A stretch of 64,000 nucleotides of DNA from Paenibacillus agaridevorans. Its GTDB lineage: Bacteria > Bacillota > Bacilli > Paenibacillales > Paenibacillaceae. This document shows, piece by piece, positions 42,405-53,238 of the stretch; positions within the stretch are counted from its first letter, which is position 1; each line of letters begins with the position of its first letter. The stretch spans positions 42,765-106,764 of the forward strand of contig NZ_BDQX01000291.1 of the NCBI RefSeq assembly GCF_003112455.1, written 5' to 3'. A model generated the notes under the pieces. It was given only the letters and a program-made list of their open reading frames with translations. It made no database searches and was not told the DNA's origin. A program made the translations under genes and the position numbers.

Positions 42405-42448
42405 AAAAACGAACTTTAAAATATATAAGCTTCATAATGTTCGTATTT
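42405..42448 (+). promoter_or_regulatory. PurBox pair (PurR operator) of the pur operon
   Basis: AAAAACGAACTTT (42405-42417) and, inverted, AATGTTCGTATTT (42436-42448) each match the Bacillus PurR box AWWWCCGAACWWT at 12 of 13 positions. The CGAA and TTCG cores start 30 bases apart. The pair ends just before the -35 box at 42451. PurR would repress here when PRPP is low. Confidence 0.85.
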
Positions 42449-42450
42449 TG

Positions 42451-42479
42451 TTGACAGTGGAAGAACGATTGTTTAAACT
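42451..42479 (+). promoter_or_regulatory. Promoter of the pur operon
   Basis: TTGACA (42451-42456), a 17-base spacer and TAAACT (42474-42479). It is followed by a leader of about 420 nt containing the purine riboswitch. Confidence 0.85.
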
Positions 42480-42547
42480 AGAGAAGGCTTGGGACGAAAG
42501 GCTGTCCCTCCTAATACACGTTCAAAAAGTACCTCTTCAAGGAATAA

Positions 42548-42611
42548 CTCGTATATTTTCGGGATTGGCCCGAATGTTTCTACCTGGAAACCTTAATTTC
42601 TGGACTACGAG
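42548..42611 (+). promoter_or_regulatory. Guanine-class purine riboswitch aptamer (pur operon)
   Basis: P1 is CTCGTA (42548-42553) with TACGAG (42606-42611). P2 is CGGG/CCCG with an ATTGG loop, J2/3 contains TGTTTCTA, P3 is CCTGGAA/TTTCTGG with the loop ACCTTAA, and J3/1 is ACTA. C42605 in J3/1 indicates guanine specificity. With the downstream hairpins it should attenuate the operon when guanine is plentiful. Confidence 0.93.
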
Positions 42612-42694
42612 CTAGATGAATCGGAAATTCGGCAAGTTCATAGGAACGATAGACGGAACATTGACGCAACGCCCTTGCCAAGGGGCTGCATGAC

Positions 42695-42732
42695 AGGTTG
42701 CTCCCGCATGGGGCAGCCTTATGCTGTCTTTA
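42695..42732 (+). terminator. Putative riboswitch expression-platform terminator
   Basis: AGGTTGCTCC (42695-42704) pairs fully, with G-T pairs, with GGGGCAGCCT (42710-42719), followed by a T-rich but interrupted tract. GGGGCTGC at 42682 could form an alternative pairing with the same 3' arm, as expected for an on/off switch. The weak T-tract lowers confidence. Confidence 0.55.
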
Positions 42733-42811
42733 GGCTGGTGGATTGCGCGGTCCTGCCCGGATTCATCGAAAAAGAACGATATCGCCCTCCATGGCGGACG
42801 TTCTCGGCTAT

Positions 42812-42856
42812 GGTCCTGCGGCAGATCGGCAACCGATCTCTCTGGGGCTTTTTTCT
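42812..42856 (+). terminator. Second leader hairpin with T-run ahead of purE
   Basis: AGATCGG (42823-42829) pairs with CCGATCT (42833-42839). Nine bases later comes a six-T run (42849-42854). Either this or the hairpin at 42695 may be the terminator governed by the guanine aptamer. Confidence 0.45.
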
Positions 42857-42906
42857 ATTTCCTGGAACGAATGCATTCTATAAAAGATGAAAGTGGGTTT
42901 GGACCA

Positions 42907-43392
42907 ATGTCTGCTAAGGTAGGCGTCATCATGGGCAGTAAGTCGGATTGGGACACAATGAAATTGGCTTGCGACATCCTGGAGGAGCTCGAAATTCCGT
43001 ACGAGAAGAAGGTCGTGTCAGCGCACCGCACGCCGGATTTGATGTTCGAATACGCGGAAAGCGCCGCGGAGCGCGGCCTTAAGGTCATTATCGCGGGAGC
43101 GGGGGGCGCCGCGCATCTGCCCGGCATGGTCGCCGCGAAGACGACTTTGCCGGTTATTGGCGTTCCCGTCAAATCCTCGAATTTGAGCGGCCTCGATTCG
43201 CTGCTCTCCATCGTGCAGATGCCGGGCGGCATCCCGGTGGCGACGGTCGCGATCGGCAACGCCGGAGGCACGAACGCCGGTTTGCTGGCAGCCCAGATGC
43301 TGGGAGCGTTCGAGCCCGACATCGCGGCACGAGTGCAAGCCAGGCGCGACCGCGTGAAGCAGGAAGTGCTGGAAAGCAGCGAGACGTTATGA
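42907..43392 (+). CDS. purE: N5-carboxyaminoimidazole ribonucleotide mutase PurE
   Basis: A 161-residue cytoplasmic enzyme that converts N5-CAIR to CAIR. ATG 42907 begins [15 protein letters not shown], the class I PurE start; the upstream in-frame extension overlaps the leader hairpins. The ribosome site is weak (AAAGTGGG). S-A-H-R-T-P-D and [10 protein letters not shown] are the mutase motifs. It is the first gene of the pur operon and overlaps purK by ATGA. Confidence 0.96.
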   Translation: MSAKVGVIMGSKSDWDTMKLACDILEELEIPYEKKVVSAHRTPDLMFEYAESAAERGLKVIIAGAGGAAHLPGMVAAKTTLPVIGVPVKSSNLSGLDSLLSIVQMPGGIPVATVAIGNAGGTNAGLLAAQMLGAFEPDIAARVQARRDRVKQEVLESSETL

Positions 43393-44567
43393 CGCGCGCA
43401 ACGACTGGATCGGATGGCGCCAAGACGATTCTGCCTGGCGGAACGATCGGAATTCTAGGAGGCGGACAGCTCGGGCGAATGCTTGCTAATGCAGGCAGCG
43501 CAATGGGCTACCGGTTCGTCGCACTGGATCCCACGCCGGATTCTCCGATGGGACAAGTATCCCGGCAGATCGTGGCGGCGTACGACGATATGGACGCGGC
43601 TCTGGCGCTTGCGGAAGCGTCGGACGTCATTACGTACGAATTCGAAAACGTTGATGCAGACGTCGCCGCAAAGCTGATGGAGCGGTCCTATGTGCCGCAA
43701 GGCAGCGAGCTGCTGTACACGACGCAGCATCGTCTCCGCGAGAAACGGGCGATCGAAGCGGCAGGCGTCCGCGTGGCACCGTATCGCGAGATCACTAGCG
43801 AGGATAGTCTGCGGGATGCGGTATCCGCATTCGGAACGCCTTGCGTGCTCAAAACGGCGACAGGGGGCTACGACGGCAAGGGACAATGGGTCATCCGCGG
43901 CGAGGATGAAATTCCGGAAGCCTACGAGACGTTATCCCGTGCGGGCACTCAGCTTGTGCTGGAACAGTTCATCAGGTTCAAACAAGAAATATCGGTCATT
44001 GCGGCAAGAAGCTCCAAAGGAGAAATAAAAGCGTTCCCTCCTGCGGAAAATATTCATGTCGATAATATATTGCATCTTTCTATCGTGCCGGCTCGCGTCG
44101 GCGAAGACGTGATTGCGGAAGCAGAGCGGCTAGCTGTACGGATCGCGGAAGGACTGAACGTCGTCGGACTCATCGCGGTGGAACTGTTCGTGACGGAGGA
44201 CGGCGGGCTGTACGTCAACGAGCTCGCGCCGCGTCCGCATAACAGCGGGCATTACACGATGGAGGCTTGCCGCACGTCGCAGTTCGAACAGCATGTCCGC
44301 GCCATCTGCGGCTTGCCGTTGGGCGATACGTCGCTGATGAGCTCCGTCGTCATGGTCAACGTGCTGGGGCAGCATGTGGAGCCGCTGCTGGAAAGGCTGG
44401 CGGAAGGCGACGATGCGGCGACTCATGCCGGCATTGCTCCGAAGGTGCATTTGTACGGGAAAAAGGACGCCGTATTCAAGCGGAAGATGGGTCATGTGAA
44501 CGTGCTGGCCCCTAACGTGGAGGCGGCATTGCAATGGATAGAAGAAACTACGATTTGGAAGGTGTGA
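43389..44567 (+). CDS. purK: N5-carboxyaminoimidazole ribonucleotide synthase PurK
   Basis: A 392-residue ATP-grasp enzyme that carboxylates AIR with bicarbonate to N5-CAIR. It starts at ATG 43389, overlapping purE. Motifs: [12 protein letters not shown] at residues 21-32, [15 protein letters not shown] in the ATP site, and [17 protein letters not shown] near residue 280. The usual pairing with PurE. Confidence 0.96.
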   Translation: MTRATTGSDGAKTILPGGTIGILGGGQLGRMLANAGSAMGYRFVALDPTPDSPMGQVSRQIVAAYDDMDAALALAEASDVITYEFENVDADVAAKLMERSYVPQGSELLYTTQHRLREKRAIEAAGVRVAPYREITSEDSLRDAVSAFGTPCVLKTATGGYDGKGQWVIRGEDEIPEAYETLSRAGTQLVLEQFIRFKQEISVIAARSSKGEIKAFPPAENIHVDNILHLSIVPARVGEDVIAEAERLAVRIAEGLNVVGLIAVELFVTEDGGLYVNELAPRPHNSGHYTMEACRTSQFEQHVRAICGLPLGDTSLMSSVVMVNVLGQHVEPLLERLAEGDDAATHAGIAPKVHLYGKKDAVFKRKMGHVNVLAPNVEAALQWIEETTIWKV

Positions 44568-44574
44568 TGCCATC

Positions 44575-45870
44575 ATGTTAGAACGTTATAGCAGACCCGA
44601 GATGAGAGCCATCTGGACGGAAGAGAATAAATTCAAAGCTTGGCTGGAGGTTGAACTGTGCGCATGCGAGGCTTGGTCCGAGCTTGGCATTATTCCACAG
44701 GAAGACGTTAAAGCGCTGCGAGCTTCGGCCAGCTTCGACATCGACCGGATCTACGAGATCGAGCAGGAGACTCGCCACGACGTGATCGCGTTCACCCGGG
44801 CCGTATCCGAGACGGTAGGACCGGAGCGCAAGTGGGTGCATTACGGCCTGACTTCCACGGACGTCGTCGATACGGCGATGGGCTACTTGCTCCGGCAAGC
44901 TAACGAAATCCTGCTTAAGGATATCGAAAGATTTATCGGCATTCTTCGCGAGAAAGCCATTCAGTACAAGGACACTCCGATGATGGGGCGCACGCACGGC
45001 GTGCATGCCGAGCCGACGACGTTCGGTCTCAAGATGGCGCTGTGGTACGAAGAGATGAAACGCAACCTGGAGCGGTTCCAGCACGCGGCGCACAACGTTC
45101 AATTCGGCAAAATGTCCGGCGCCGTCGGCACGTACGCTAACATTGATCCGTTCGTTGAGCAATTCGTCTGCGACAAGCTAGGCATCACGGCCGCTCCGAT
45201 CTCCACGCAGACGCTGCAGCGTGACCGTCACGCCGAGTATGTAGGCGTTCTGGCTCTGATCGCGACGTCGATGGACAAGTTCGCCACGGAAATCCGCGCG
45301 CTTCAGAAGAGCGAATTCCGCGAGGTGGAGGAGCCGTTTGCCAAAGGCCAGAAGGGCTCGTCGGCGATGCCGCACAAACGCAATCCGATCGGCTGCGAGA
45401 ACATGTCCGGCCTGTCCCGCGTCATTCGCGGCCATATGCTGACGGCATTCGAGAACGTGCCGCTCTGGCATGAGCGCGACATCAGCCACTCTTCGGCGGA
45501 GCGCGTCATCCTGCCTGATTCGACGATGCTGCTTAACTATATGCTTAACAGACTGGGCAACATTATTCAGAACCTGACGGTGTTCCCGGAAAATATGAAA
45601 CGCAACATGAGCGCGACCTACGGCGTTCCGTTCTCCGGCCGCGTCATGACGAAGCTGATCGACAAAGGTTTCAGCCGCGAGCAAGCGTACGACACGGTGC
45701 AGCCGCGTGCGATGCAGGCTTGGGAAGAGCAGCGCCAATTCCGCTCCATCGTGGAAGAAACGACGGAAATTACGGCGGTGCTGTCTTCGGAGGAGATCGA
45801 CGACTGCTTCAACCCTGCTTGGCATCTCAAGCATGTAGATACGATTTTCGCAAGACTGGGCTTGAACTAG
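44575..45870 (+). CDS. purB: Adenylosuccinate lyase PurB
   Basis: A 431-residue fumarase/aspartase-superfamily enzyme that acts twice in AMP synthesis (SAICAR to AICAR, adenylosuccinate to AMP). The signature loop [11 protein letters not shown] is at residues about 262-272; [10 protein letters not shown] supplies the catalytic His. GAAGGTGTGATG precedes ATG 44575. Confidence 0.96.
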   Translation: MLERYSRPEMRAIWTEENKFKAWLEVELCACEAWSELGIIPQEDVKALRASASFDIDRIYEIEQETRHDVIAFTRAVSETVGPERKWVHYGLTSTDVVDTAMGYLLRQANEILLKDIERFIGILREKAIQYKDTPMMGRTHGVHAEPTTFGLKMALWYEEMKRNLERFQHAAHNVQFGKMSGAVGTYANIDPFVEQFVCDKLGITAAPISTQTLQRDRHAEYVGVLALIATSMDKFATEIRALQKSEFREVEEPFAKGQKGSSAMPHKRNPIGCENMSGLSRVIRGHMLTAFENVPLWHERDISHSSAERVILPDSTMLLNYMLNRLGNIIQNLTVFPENMKRNMSATYGVPFSGRVMTKLIDKGFSREQAYDTVQPRAMQAWEEQRQFRSIVEETTEITAVLSSEEIDDCFNPAWHLKHVDTIFARLGLN

Positions 45871-45885
45871 GCGAGGAACGAGGGG

Positions 45886-46800
45886 ATGAATGGAATGAGC
45901 GCAAGCGCAAGACCGCAGGCATTATCTACGGCTGTCGATTACGTAAAGGCGCCGCTGGTGTACAAGGGCAAGGTGCGGGAGCTGTACGATCTCGGGGAGC
46001 ACTTCCTGATCGTCGTGACCGACCGGATCTCGGCGTTCGACTACGTGCTGGACCCGGCTGTTCCCGATAAGGGCAATGTACTGAATCGGCTGTCGGCTTT
46101 CTGGTTCGAGGTAACGAAGGAGCTGCAGGAAAATCATGTGGTGCATACCGACGTGGCGTTGCTGGGCGATATCGTGACGGAGCCGGAGCTGCTTAAGAAC
46201 CGCATCATGGTGACCCGCAAAGCCGAACGCATCGATATCGAATGCGTCGTGCGCGGCTACATTACGGGCGGCGGCTGGAGACAGTATACGAGCACGGGCG
46301 AGATCAACGGCATCAAGCTGCCGGAGGGCATGCGGAAGAACGAACATTTTGCTGAGCCGATCTTTACGCCGGCCGCAAAAAATGACGTCGGCCATGACGA
46401 AGACGTCCCGTTCGAGCGGATGGCGGAGCTGGTAGGCGAAGCTCTGGCCGAGGAGCTGCGCGACCGCAGCCTGACTCTGTATCGCTTCGCGCATGACTAT
46501 TGCCAGGAGCGCGGCATCATTCTCGCGGATTGCAAGTTCGAATTCGGTCTGATCGACGGCAAGGTCATCCTGATCGACGAAATTTTCACGCCGGACTCGT
46601 CGCGCTTCTGGTCGGAAGGCAGCTACGCCTACGACGTGGAGATCGATAGCATGGACAAGGAGCCGGTCCGAACTTACCTGCTGGGCTCGGACTGGGATCG
46701 CGACAGCATGCCGGATCCGCTGCCGGCGGTTGTCGTTGCGGCCACGACGGCGCGCTACCGCGAGATTTACCGTCGCTTGACGGGGCAGGAGCTGTCGTAG
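45886..46800 (+). CDS. purC: SAICAR synthetase PurC
   Basis: A 304-residue ATP-dependent enzyme joining CAIR and aspartate. The start could be ATG 45886 or ATG 45895, each with a GAGG-like site nine bases upstream. Motifs: K-G-K-V-R-E-L-Y-D, D-R-I-S-A-F-D-Y-V, E-C-V-V-R-G-Y and LIDEIFTPDSSRFW. The N-terminal 20 residues and length are closer to the longer (yeast-like) SAICAR synthetase form than to the 240-residue Bacillus subtilis protein. Confidence 0.94.
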   Translation: MNGMSASARPQALSTAVDYVKAPLVYKGKVRELYDLGEHFLIVVTDRISAFDYVLDPAVPDKGNVLNRLSAFWFEVTKELQENHVVHTDVALLGDIVTEPELLKNRIMVTRKAERIDIECVVRGYITGGGWRQYTSTGEINGIKLPEGMRKNEHFAEPIFTPAAKNDVGHDEDVPFERMAELVGEALAEELRDRSLTLYRFAHDYCQERGIILADCKFEFGLIDGKVILIDEIFTPDSSRFWSEGSYAYDVEIDSMDKEPVRTYLLGSDWDRDSMPDPLPAVVVAATTARYREIYRRLTGQELS

Positions 46801-46907
46801 GAAGCGGACATAGAAACACCAAACGAGCATCACACAGTAACAGCAACAACTATCCAACAAGCATGTTCAACGAATTACCATTATAAACACACATTCAGGA
46901 GGCTATT

Positions 46908-47150
46908 ATGAAGGCAACCGTCTACGTTACGATTAAGGAAAACGTTTTGGATCCGCAAGGAACGGCCGTGCAAGGCGCGCTCCATTCCATGGGGTTCGCG
47001 GAAGTTGGCAAAGTGCGCATCGGCAAATATCTCGAGGTGGAGCTTGACACAAACGATCGCGCGGAAGCGGAAGCCCGCCTGAAAGTGATGTGCGAGAAGC
47101 TGCTCGCGAACACAGTGGTCGAAGACTACCGCTTCGAGCTGGAGGGTTAA
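46908..47150 (+). CDS. purS: FGAM synthase subunit PurS
   Basis: An 80-residue subunit that bridges PurL and PurQ in the multi-protein FGAM synthase of Gram-positive bacteria. [20 protein letters not shown] and then H-S-M-G-F match the family. AGGAGG lies just before ATG 46908. A 107-base gap separates it from purC with nothing notable inside. Confidence 0.95.
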   Translation: MKATVYVTIKENVLDPQGTAVQGALHSMGFAEVGKVRIGKYLEVELDTNDRAEAEARLKVMCEKLLANTVVEDYRFELEG

Positions 47151-47154
47151 GATC

Positions 47155-47847
47155 ATGAAATTTGCGGTTCTCGTATTTCCCGGCTCCAACTGCGACATCG
47201 ATTGCTACAAGGCAGTTGAAGCGATCGGCGAGCAGGTCGACTACGTCTGGCATACCGCTACGGACCTGTCCGGCTACGACGCTATCCTCGTGCCAGGCGG
47301 CTTCTCCTACGGCGATTACTTGCGCTGCGGCGCTATCGCGCAATTCGCGAACGTCATGAACGAAGTGAAGAAAGCGGCAGACGAAGGCAAATATATTCTT
47401 GGCATCTGCAACGGCTTCCAGATCCTTACGGAAGCAAATCTTCTCCCTGGCGCGCTTATCCGCAACACGGGCCTGAAATTCCGTTGCCATGGTACGCCTC
47501 TTGAAGTGGTGAACAGCAATACGGCTTTCACGAATCAATATTCGCAAGGCGAGATTATCGATATTCCGATCGCTCACGGCGAAGGCAACTACTTCTGCGA
47601 CGAAGAAACGCTGGCCGAGCTCAAAGCGAACAATCAAATCGTATTCCGTTACGCGGGCGAAACAAATCCAAACGGCTCCGTCGACAACATCGCGGGCATT
47701 AGCAACAAAGCGGGCAACGTCGTCGGCATGATGCCGCATCCGGAGCGCGCGGTAAGCCAGATTCTGGGCTCGGAAGACGGACTGAGAATGTTTACATCGA
47801 TTTTGAATGCATGGAGGGAACAACATGGCGCAGCAATTAACAGCTAA
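47155..47847 (+). CDS. purQ: FGAM synthase glutaminase subunit PurQ
   Basis: A 230-residue class I glutamine amidotransferase that supplies ammonia to PurL. C85 in G-I-C85-N-G-F-Q is the nucleophile; M-P-H-P-E-R near the C-terminus holds the His and Glu of the triad. It overlaps the first 23 bases of purL. Confidence 0.96.
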   Translation: MKFAVLVFPGSNCDIDCYKAVEAIGEQVDYVWHTATDLSGYDAILVPGGFSYGDYLRCGAIAQFANVMNEVKKAADEGKYILGICNGFQILTEANLLPGALIRNTGLKFRCHGTPLEVVNSNTAFTNQYSQGEIIDIPIAHGEGNYFCDEETLAELKANNQIVFRYAGETNPNGSVDNIAGISNKAGNVVGMMPHPERAVSQILGSEDGLRMFTSILNAWREQHGAAINS

Positions 47848-50068
47848 GGAGCCGACTGCGGAGCAAATCGCGGATCAGCGCATTTACACGCAATTCGGCG
47901 TTACGGATTACGAATACGAACTGATTTGCGGATTCCTGGGCCGCAAGCCCAACTACACGGAGATCGGCGTATTCAGCGTCATGTGGTCGGAGCATTGCTC
48001 CTACAAGAACTCCAAGCCTATTCTGAAAAAATTCCCGATCACCGGACCTCGCGTCCTGATGGGGCCGGGCGAAGGCGCGGGCATCGTCGACATCGGCGAC
48101 AACCAGGCTGTCGTGTTTAAGATCGAATCCCATAACCATCCGTCTGCTGTCGAGCCTTACCAAGGCGCGGCGACGGGTGTCGGCGGCATTCTTCGCGATA
48201 TTTTCTCGATGGGCGCGCGTCCTGTAGCCATACTAAACAGCTTGCGCTTTGGCAACTTGAACAATGAACGCGTTAAATACTTGTTCGAAAATGTCGTCAG
48301 CGGCATCGCCGGCTACGGCAACTGTATCGGTGTTCCAACGGTTGGCGGCGAAGTGATGTTCGACGAAAGCTACGAAGGCAATCCGCTCGTCAACGCGATG
48401 TGCGTCGGGCTGATCGACCATGACAAAATCCAGCGCGGCGTCGCCAAAGGCGTAGGAAACCCTGTTTTCTACGTTGGCCCGGCAACGGGGCGCGATGGCA
48501 TTCATGGCGCGACATTCGCATCCGTCGAGCTCTCCGAGGAGTCCGAGGAGAAACGTACGGCGGTCCAAGTCGGCGATCCGTTTATGGAAAAGCTGGTTAT
48601 GGAAGCAACGCTCGAGCTGATCAACTCCGGCATCGTTCTGGGCATTCAGGATATGGGCGCGGCCGGCCTCACTTGCTCCAGCGCGGAGATGGCTTCCAAG
48701 GCAGGCAACGGTCTTGAGCTGTACCTCGACGAGGTGCCGCAGCGCGAGACGGGCATGACGCCTTACGAGATGATGTTGTCCGAGTCGCAAGAGCGTATGC
48801 TCTTTGTTGTCGAGCCTCAGCATGAGGCGCAAGCGAAGGAAATTTTCGATCGTTGGGGCATTATTTGCGCAAAAGTGGGCAAAGTGACGGATGACGGACG
48901 TCTCCGGTTGTTCCACCAGGGCGAAGAAGTAGCCGACATGCCGGTCAAAGCTCTTGTCGACGAGTGTCCAGTGTACAACAAACCGTCCAGCGAGCCTGCT
49001 TCGTTCCGCGAGAGCGCAGCGATCGACACGGCTGCTTTTGACGAAATTACGGATCTGAACGGCGCCCTCGAGAAAGTTCTGGCTTCCCCGACGGTTGCGA
49101 GCAAAGAGTGGGTATATAACCAATATGACTACATGGTTCGTACGGCTACGGCCGTGCGCCCGGGCTCCGATGCAGCGGTTGTTCTCGTTGACGGTACGCG
49201 CAAAGCGCTGGCGATGACGACGGATTGCAACGGACGTTACGTGCATCTGGACCCCGAGATGGGCGGACGGATCGCGGTCGCGGAAGCGGCGCGCAACATC
49301 GTATGCTCCGGCGCGGAGCCGCTGGCCATTACGGACAACCTTAACTTCGGCAACCCGGAGAAGCCGGAAATCTTCTGGCAGCTTGAAAAATCGGCGGATG
49401 GCATGTCCGAAGCTTGCGTGAAGCTGGATACGCCGGTCATCGGCGGCAACGTCAGCTTGTACAACGAGAATGCCAAAGGCGCGATCTACCCGACGCCGGT
49501 CATCGGCATGGTCGGCCTGGTGCATGACGTCGACCACATCATGACGCAAGGCTTCAAGTCCGAAGGCGACGTCATCGTGCTCCTCGGCGACACGAAAGCG
49601 GAGTTTGGCGGCAGCGAGCTGCAATACGTGCTGAGCGGCGCTCCTGCGGGACGTCCTCCGGTCATCGATCTCGACGTGGAGAAGCAAGTTCAAGATGCCG
49701 TCCTTGGCGCTATTCAGCAAGGGCTCGTCGCTTCTGCGCACGACTTGTCGGAAGGCGGCATCGCGGTAGCGCTGGCGGAGTCCTGTATCAGCGGCGGCGT
49801 TGGCGCGGAAGTATCGCTGACCAGCGACCTTCGTCCGGACCACCTGCTGTTCAGTGAATCGCAATCCCGCATTCTGCTGTCGGCGAAGCCGGAGCAGGCG
49901 GACGCATTGACAGCTCTTTTGAGCGAGCAAGGCGTTCAATTTGCGGTCATCGGTAAAGTATCGGGTAGCAGCCTCACCATTAACGTCAATGGCAAATCCG
50001 GCATCGCAGCGCCGGTACAACAACTGGAGAAGGTTTGGAAGGATGCGATTCCATGTCTCATGAAGTAA
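47825..50068 (+). CDS. purL: FGAM synthase large subunit PurL
   Basis: A 747-residue small-type PurL that amidates FGAR using ATP. Start ATG 47825 (M-A-Q-Q-L-T-A-K) with GGAGGGAA ahead, inside the end of purQ. Motifs: [20 protein letters not shown], and two AIRS-related halves with the later G-G-N-V-S-L-Y-N-E. Its last 16 bases overlap the purF start. Confidence 0.96.
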   Translation: MAQQLTAKEPTAEQIADQRIYTQFGVTDYEYELICGFLGRKPNYTEIGVFSVMWSEHCSYKNSKPILKKFPITGPRVLMGPGEGAGIVDIGDNQAVVFKIESHNHPSAVEPYQGAATGVGGILRDIFSMGARPVAILNSLRFGNLNNERVKYLFENVVSGIAGYGNCIGVPTVGGEVMFDESYEGNPLVNAMCVGLIDHDKIQRGVAKGVGNPVFYVGPATGRDGIHGATFASVELSEESEEKRTAVQVGDPFMEKLVMEATLELINSGIVLGIQDMGAAGLTCSSAEMASKAGNGLELYLDEVPQRETGMTPYEMMLSESQERMLFVVEPQHEAQAKEIFDRWGIICAKVGKVTDDGRLRLFHQGEEVADMPVKALVDECPVYNKPSSEPASFRESAAIDTAAFDEITDLNGALEKVLASPTVASKEWVYNQYDYMVRTATAVRPGSDAAVVLVDGTRKALAMTTDCNGRYVHLDPEMGGRIAVAEAARNIVCSGAEPLAITDNLNFGNPEKPEIFWQLEKSADGMSEACVKLDTPVIGGNVSLYNENAKGAIYPTPVIGMVGLVHDVDHIMTQGFKSEGDVIVLLGDTKAEFGGSELQYVLSGAPAGRPPVIDLDVEKQVQDAVLGAIQQGLVASAHDLSEGGIAVALAESCISGGVGAEVSLTSDLRPDHLLFSESQSRILLSAKPEQADALTALLSEQGVQFAVIGKVSGSSLTINVNGKSGIAAPVQQLEKVWKDAIPCLMK

Positions 50069-51609
50069 TCGACCGTTCTGCGCAAGCGAGCGCTGTGCCT
50101 AATCGCACGGCTCTCGGCGGCCAGGTACGCGACGGTGCAACATTAGATGGCCAGGTGCTTTGGACCGGCGATCATTACAATGAGGGTATTGGCCGGGACG
50201 ATATTTTTGACAAGTTGCGCGAGGAGTGCGGAGTCTTTGGCGTGTTCGGTCATCCCGACGCCGCAGGACTATCTTATTACGGCCTCCATGCGCTGCAGCA
50301 TCGCGGAGAAGAGAGCTCCGGGATTTGTACGGTTGATACAGACAATGGCAATGCGTTTAACTACCATCGCGGCATGGGGTTAGTCAAGGAAGTGTTCGAC
50401 AAGGACAAGCTGGACATGCTGAAGGGCGATCGCTCTATCGGCCATGTCCGCTACTCCACATCGGGCTCGAGCCAACTCGGCAACGCGCAGCCGCTTATTT
50501 TCAGATACCGTGATGGTGACCTAGGCGTTGCGACAAACGGCAATATTGTGAATGCGCCCGAGATTAGACACGAGCTCGAGATGAGCGGCTCCATCTTCCA
50601 GACATCCAGCGACACGGAAGTGATCGCGCACTTGATCGCCCGTTCCTCGAAGGACTTCGAGACGGCGGCCAAGGAAGCGTTGCAGCGTATCGTCGGCGGC
50701 TTTGCTTTCCTCATCATGACCAATGAGAAGATGATCGTCGCTTCCGATCCCAACGGACTTCGTCCGCTGGCGATGGCGCGTCTGGGCGATGCGTACGTGT
50801 TCTCTTCCGAGACTTGCGCGTTCGAGACAATCGGCGCGGAGTACGTTCGCGACGTTCAGCCGGGCGAGCTCCTGGTGTTGGATGCGAACGGCATACGCAC
50901 GGATCGTTACGCGAAGATCGAACGCCGCGCGACCTGCGCGATGGAATATATTTATTTTGCGAGACCGGACAGCGACATTAACGGCATCAATATCCACTCC
51001 GCGCGCAAACGGATGGGACGTCAGCTGGCTACCGAGGCGTTCGTCGACGCGGATGTCGTAACAGGCGTACCGGACTCCAGTATTTCGGCAGCGATCGGAT
51101 TCGCGGAGCAGACGGGCATTCCGTACGAGCTGGGGCTTATCAAAAACAAGTATACGGGCCGGACGTTCATCCAGCCTTCGCAGGAATTGCGCGAGAAGGG
51201 CGTCAAAATGAAGCTGTCCGCGGTTCGCAAGGTCGTCGAAGGTAAACGCGTCGTCATGATCGACGACTCCATCGTGCGCGGCACAACGTCGCGCCGGATC
51301 GTCAACTTGCTGCGCGAAGCGGGAGCTACGGAGGTGCACGTGCGAATTACGTCGCCGCCGTTCAAGAACCCTTGCTACTACGGCATCGACACGCCGGATC
51401 GCAAGGAGCTCATCGCTTCGTACCGCACAGTCGAAGAAATCCGTCAAGAAATCAATGCGGACTCCTTATCCTTCCTGAGCAATGACGGATTCGTCGACTC
51501 CGTGGGCGGCAACGACGGTGCGTACAACCGCGGCATGTGCCTTGCCTGCTTCGACAACGATTACCCGACTCCGGTTAATGAGGAGTCGGACAAAAGCTGC
51601 AGCTGCTAG
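50053..51609 (+). CDS. purF: Glutamine phosphoribosylpyrophosphate amidotransferase PurF
   Basis: A 518-residue first enzyme of purine synthesis. C59 (L-R-E-E-C59-G-V-F-G) would be the N-terminal nucleophile after propeptide removal. The propeptide read from ATG 50053 is 58 residues, against about 11 in Bacillus subtilis PurF; a GTG at codon 35 would shorten it. PRPP motif [13 protein letters not shown] near residue 400 and cysteines C-Y-Y and C-L-A-C for the Fe-S cluster of the Bacillus-type enzyme are present. A repeat array, not purM, follows directly. Confidence 0.95.
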   Translation: MSHEVIDRSAQASAVPNRTALGGQVRDGATLDGQVLWTGDHYNEGIGRDDIFDKLREECGVFGVFGHPDAAGLSYYGLHALQHRGEESSGICTVDTDNGNAFNYHRGMGLVKEVFDKDKLDMLKGDRSIGHVRYSTSGSSQLGNAQPLIFRYRDGDLGVATNGNIVNAPEIRHELEMSGSIFQTSSDTEVIAHLIARSSKDFETAAKEALQRIVGGFAFLIMTNEKMIVASDPNGLRPLAMARLGDAYVFSSETCAFETIGAEYVRDVQPGELLVLDANGIRTDRYAKIERRATCAMEYIYFARPDSDINGINIHSARKRMGRQLATEAFVDADVVTGVPDSSISAAIGFAEQTGIPYELGLIKNKYTGRTFIQPSQELREKGVKMKLSAVRKVVEGKRVVMIDDSIVRGTTSRRIVNLLREAGATEVHVRITSPPFKNPCYYGIDTPDRKELIASYRTVEEIRQEINADSLSFLSNDGFVDSVGGNDGAYNRGMCLACFDNDYPTPVNEESDKSCSC

Positions 51610-51659
51610 GACAGCCGCGACCAGCGCTCCGTGCGGCGGAGTGGCGGCTGCGCGGAGCG

Positions 51660-52091
51660 AATAAGTCGGCGAGACCGACTTAATCCCGCGCCAAGCTGCT
51701 GCGTGGAGCGAATAAGTCGGCGCAGCCGGCTTAATATCGCGCCAAGCGGCTGCACGGAGCAAATAAGTCGGTGTAACCGACTTAATCTCCCGCAAAGCGG
51801 CTGCGTAGAGCAAATAAGTCGGCGAGACCGACTTAATCCCGCGCAAAGCCACTACGCGAAGCAAATAAGTCGGCGACACCGATTTAATCCAGCGCCAAGC
51901 AGCTTCGCGGAGCAAATAAGTCGGTGTAACCGACTTAATCCAGCGCCAAGCTGCTGCGTGGAGCGAATAAGTCGGTGTAGCCGACCTAATCTCACGCCAA
52001 GCCGCTACGCTGAGTAAATAAGTCGGCGAGACCGACTTAATCCCGCGCCAAGCGGCTGAGCGCGGCAAATTAGTCGGCGCAGTCGACCTAT
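51660..52091 (+). repeat. 51-nt tandem hairpin array between purF and purM
   Basis: Nine monomers begin with A-A-T-(A/T) at 51660, 51711, 51762, 51813, 51864, 51915, 51966, 52017 and 52068, exactly 51 nt apart. Each has a stem AAGTCGG/CCGACTT (for example 51662-51681) and a conserved CGCGCCAAGC(T/G)GCTGCG link. Loop-closing bases covary in part (GGT-GTA-ACC against GGC-GAG-ACC). Because 51 is a multiple of three the block stays open in several frames, but I do not regard these as genes. Nothing else is seen between 51610 and 52170. Confidence 0.93.
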
Positions 52092-52194
52092 TTACGAGAC
52101 GAAAGTTAGTCTGCCAAACCTGCGAGTTTGCTCACTTGAGTTGCATTTGCGGGATAAGATACTTTTCTGAGAACGAAATAAGGAGTGGAACCTT

Positions 52195-53238
52195 TTGTCA
52201 GAAGCATATAAAAAGGCTGGAGTCGACATCGCCGCGGGCAACGAAGCGGTCGAACGGATGAAAAAACACGTGAAGCGCACTTACCGTCCGGAGGTTCTGG
52301 CGGAGCTGGGCGGCTTCGGCGGCCTGTTCGGACTGGACAAGGACAAATACGAGGAGCCCGTGCTCGTATCCGGAACGGACGGCGTCGGCACGAAGCTGAA
52401 GCTGGCGTTCGCAATGGACAAGCATGACACGATCGGAATCGATGCGGTAGCGATGTGCGTGAACGATATTATCGTGCAAGGCGCAGAGCCGCTCTTCTTC
52501 CTCGACTATCTGGCATGCGGCAAAGTTGTTCCCGAGAAGATCGAAGCGATTGTCAAAGGGATCTCCGAAGGCTGCGTCCAATCCGGCTGCGCACTGATCG
52601 GCGGCGAGACTGCAGAGATGCCTGGCATGTACTCCGAAGAAGAATACGACATCGCCGGTTTCACGGTCGGCATCGTCGACAAGAAAAAAATGATCGATGG
52701 CTCCACGATCGCTCCCGGCGATGCGGTGCTTGGCTTCGCTTCCAGCGGCATCCACAGCAACGGTTTCTCGCTCGTTCGCCGTCTGCTGCTCGAAGAAGCA
52801 GGCTACTCGCTGGATCAACAGCTGGACGAGCTGGACGGCGCCAAGCTGGGCGACGTGCTGCTCGAGCCGACTCGCATTTACGTGAAGCAAGCCCTTAAGC
52901 TGATCGAGGAAGTGCAAGTGAAAGGCATGGCGCACATTACAGGCGGCGGTTTCATCGAGAACATCCCGCGCGTGCTGCCTGACGGCGTGAACGTAGACAT
53001 CGCTTATGGCTCGTGGCCGATCCTGCCGATCTTCGGCTTGATGCAAGACAAGGGCGCGATCTCGAACCGCGACATGTTCACGACGTTCAACATGGGCATC
53101 GGTCTGGTTATCGTTGTGCCAGCCGACCAAGCAGAGAAGTCGATTAAAATCTCCGAAGAGCTTGGCGAGAAGGCTTACCGAATCGGCACGGTTACGGAAG
53201 GCAACCGCGTCGTAACGTTCACGGGAGCGGAAGTATAA
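52195..53238 (+). CDS. purM: AIR synthase PurM
   Basis: A 347-residue enzyme that closes the imidazole ring (FGAM to AIR). It starts at TTG 52195 with AAGGAGTGG upstream. Motifs: [28 protein letters not shown] and [11 protein letters not shown]. It is separated from purF by 585 bases, mostly the 51-nt array. Its stop overlaps the purN start by one base. Confidence 0.96.
   Translation: MSEAYKKAGVDIAAGNEAVERMKKHVKRTYRPEVLAELGGFGGLFGLDKDKYEEPVLVSGTDGVGTKLKLAFAMDKHDTIGIDAVAMCVNDIIVQGAEPLFFLDYLACGKVVPEKIEAIVKGISEGCVQSGCALIGGETAEMPGMYSEEEYDIAGFTVGIVDKKKMIDGSTIAPGDAVLGFASSGIHSNGFSLVRRLLLEEAGYSLDQQLDELDGAKLGDVLLEPTRIYVKQALKLIEEVQVKGMAHITGGGFIENIPRVLPDGVNVDIAYGSWPILPIFGLMQDKGAISNRDMFTTFNMGIGLVIVVPADQAEKSIKISEELGEKAYRIGTVTEGNRVVTFTGAEV

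Noticed and set aside
42241-42615. 124-codon plus-strand frame between sleL and purE
   Set aside because: It runs through the PurBoxes, the pur promoter and the guanine aptamer, has no ribosome site and shows no recognisable fold.
48233-50023. 596-codon minus-strand frame opposite purL
   Set aside because: It is antisense to a highly conserved gene; long antisense frames arise from GC-biased third positions and this one has no motif.
51466-52068. Long minus-strand frame with 17-residue repeats over the 51-nt array (and a plus-strand frame 51631-52017)
   Set aside because: The frames exist because 51 is a multiple of three; both strands stay open at once, there is no ribosome site, and the minus frame runs into the purF 3' end.
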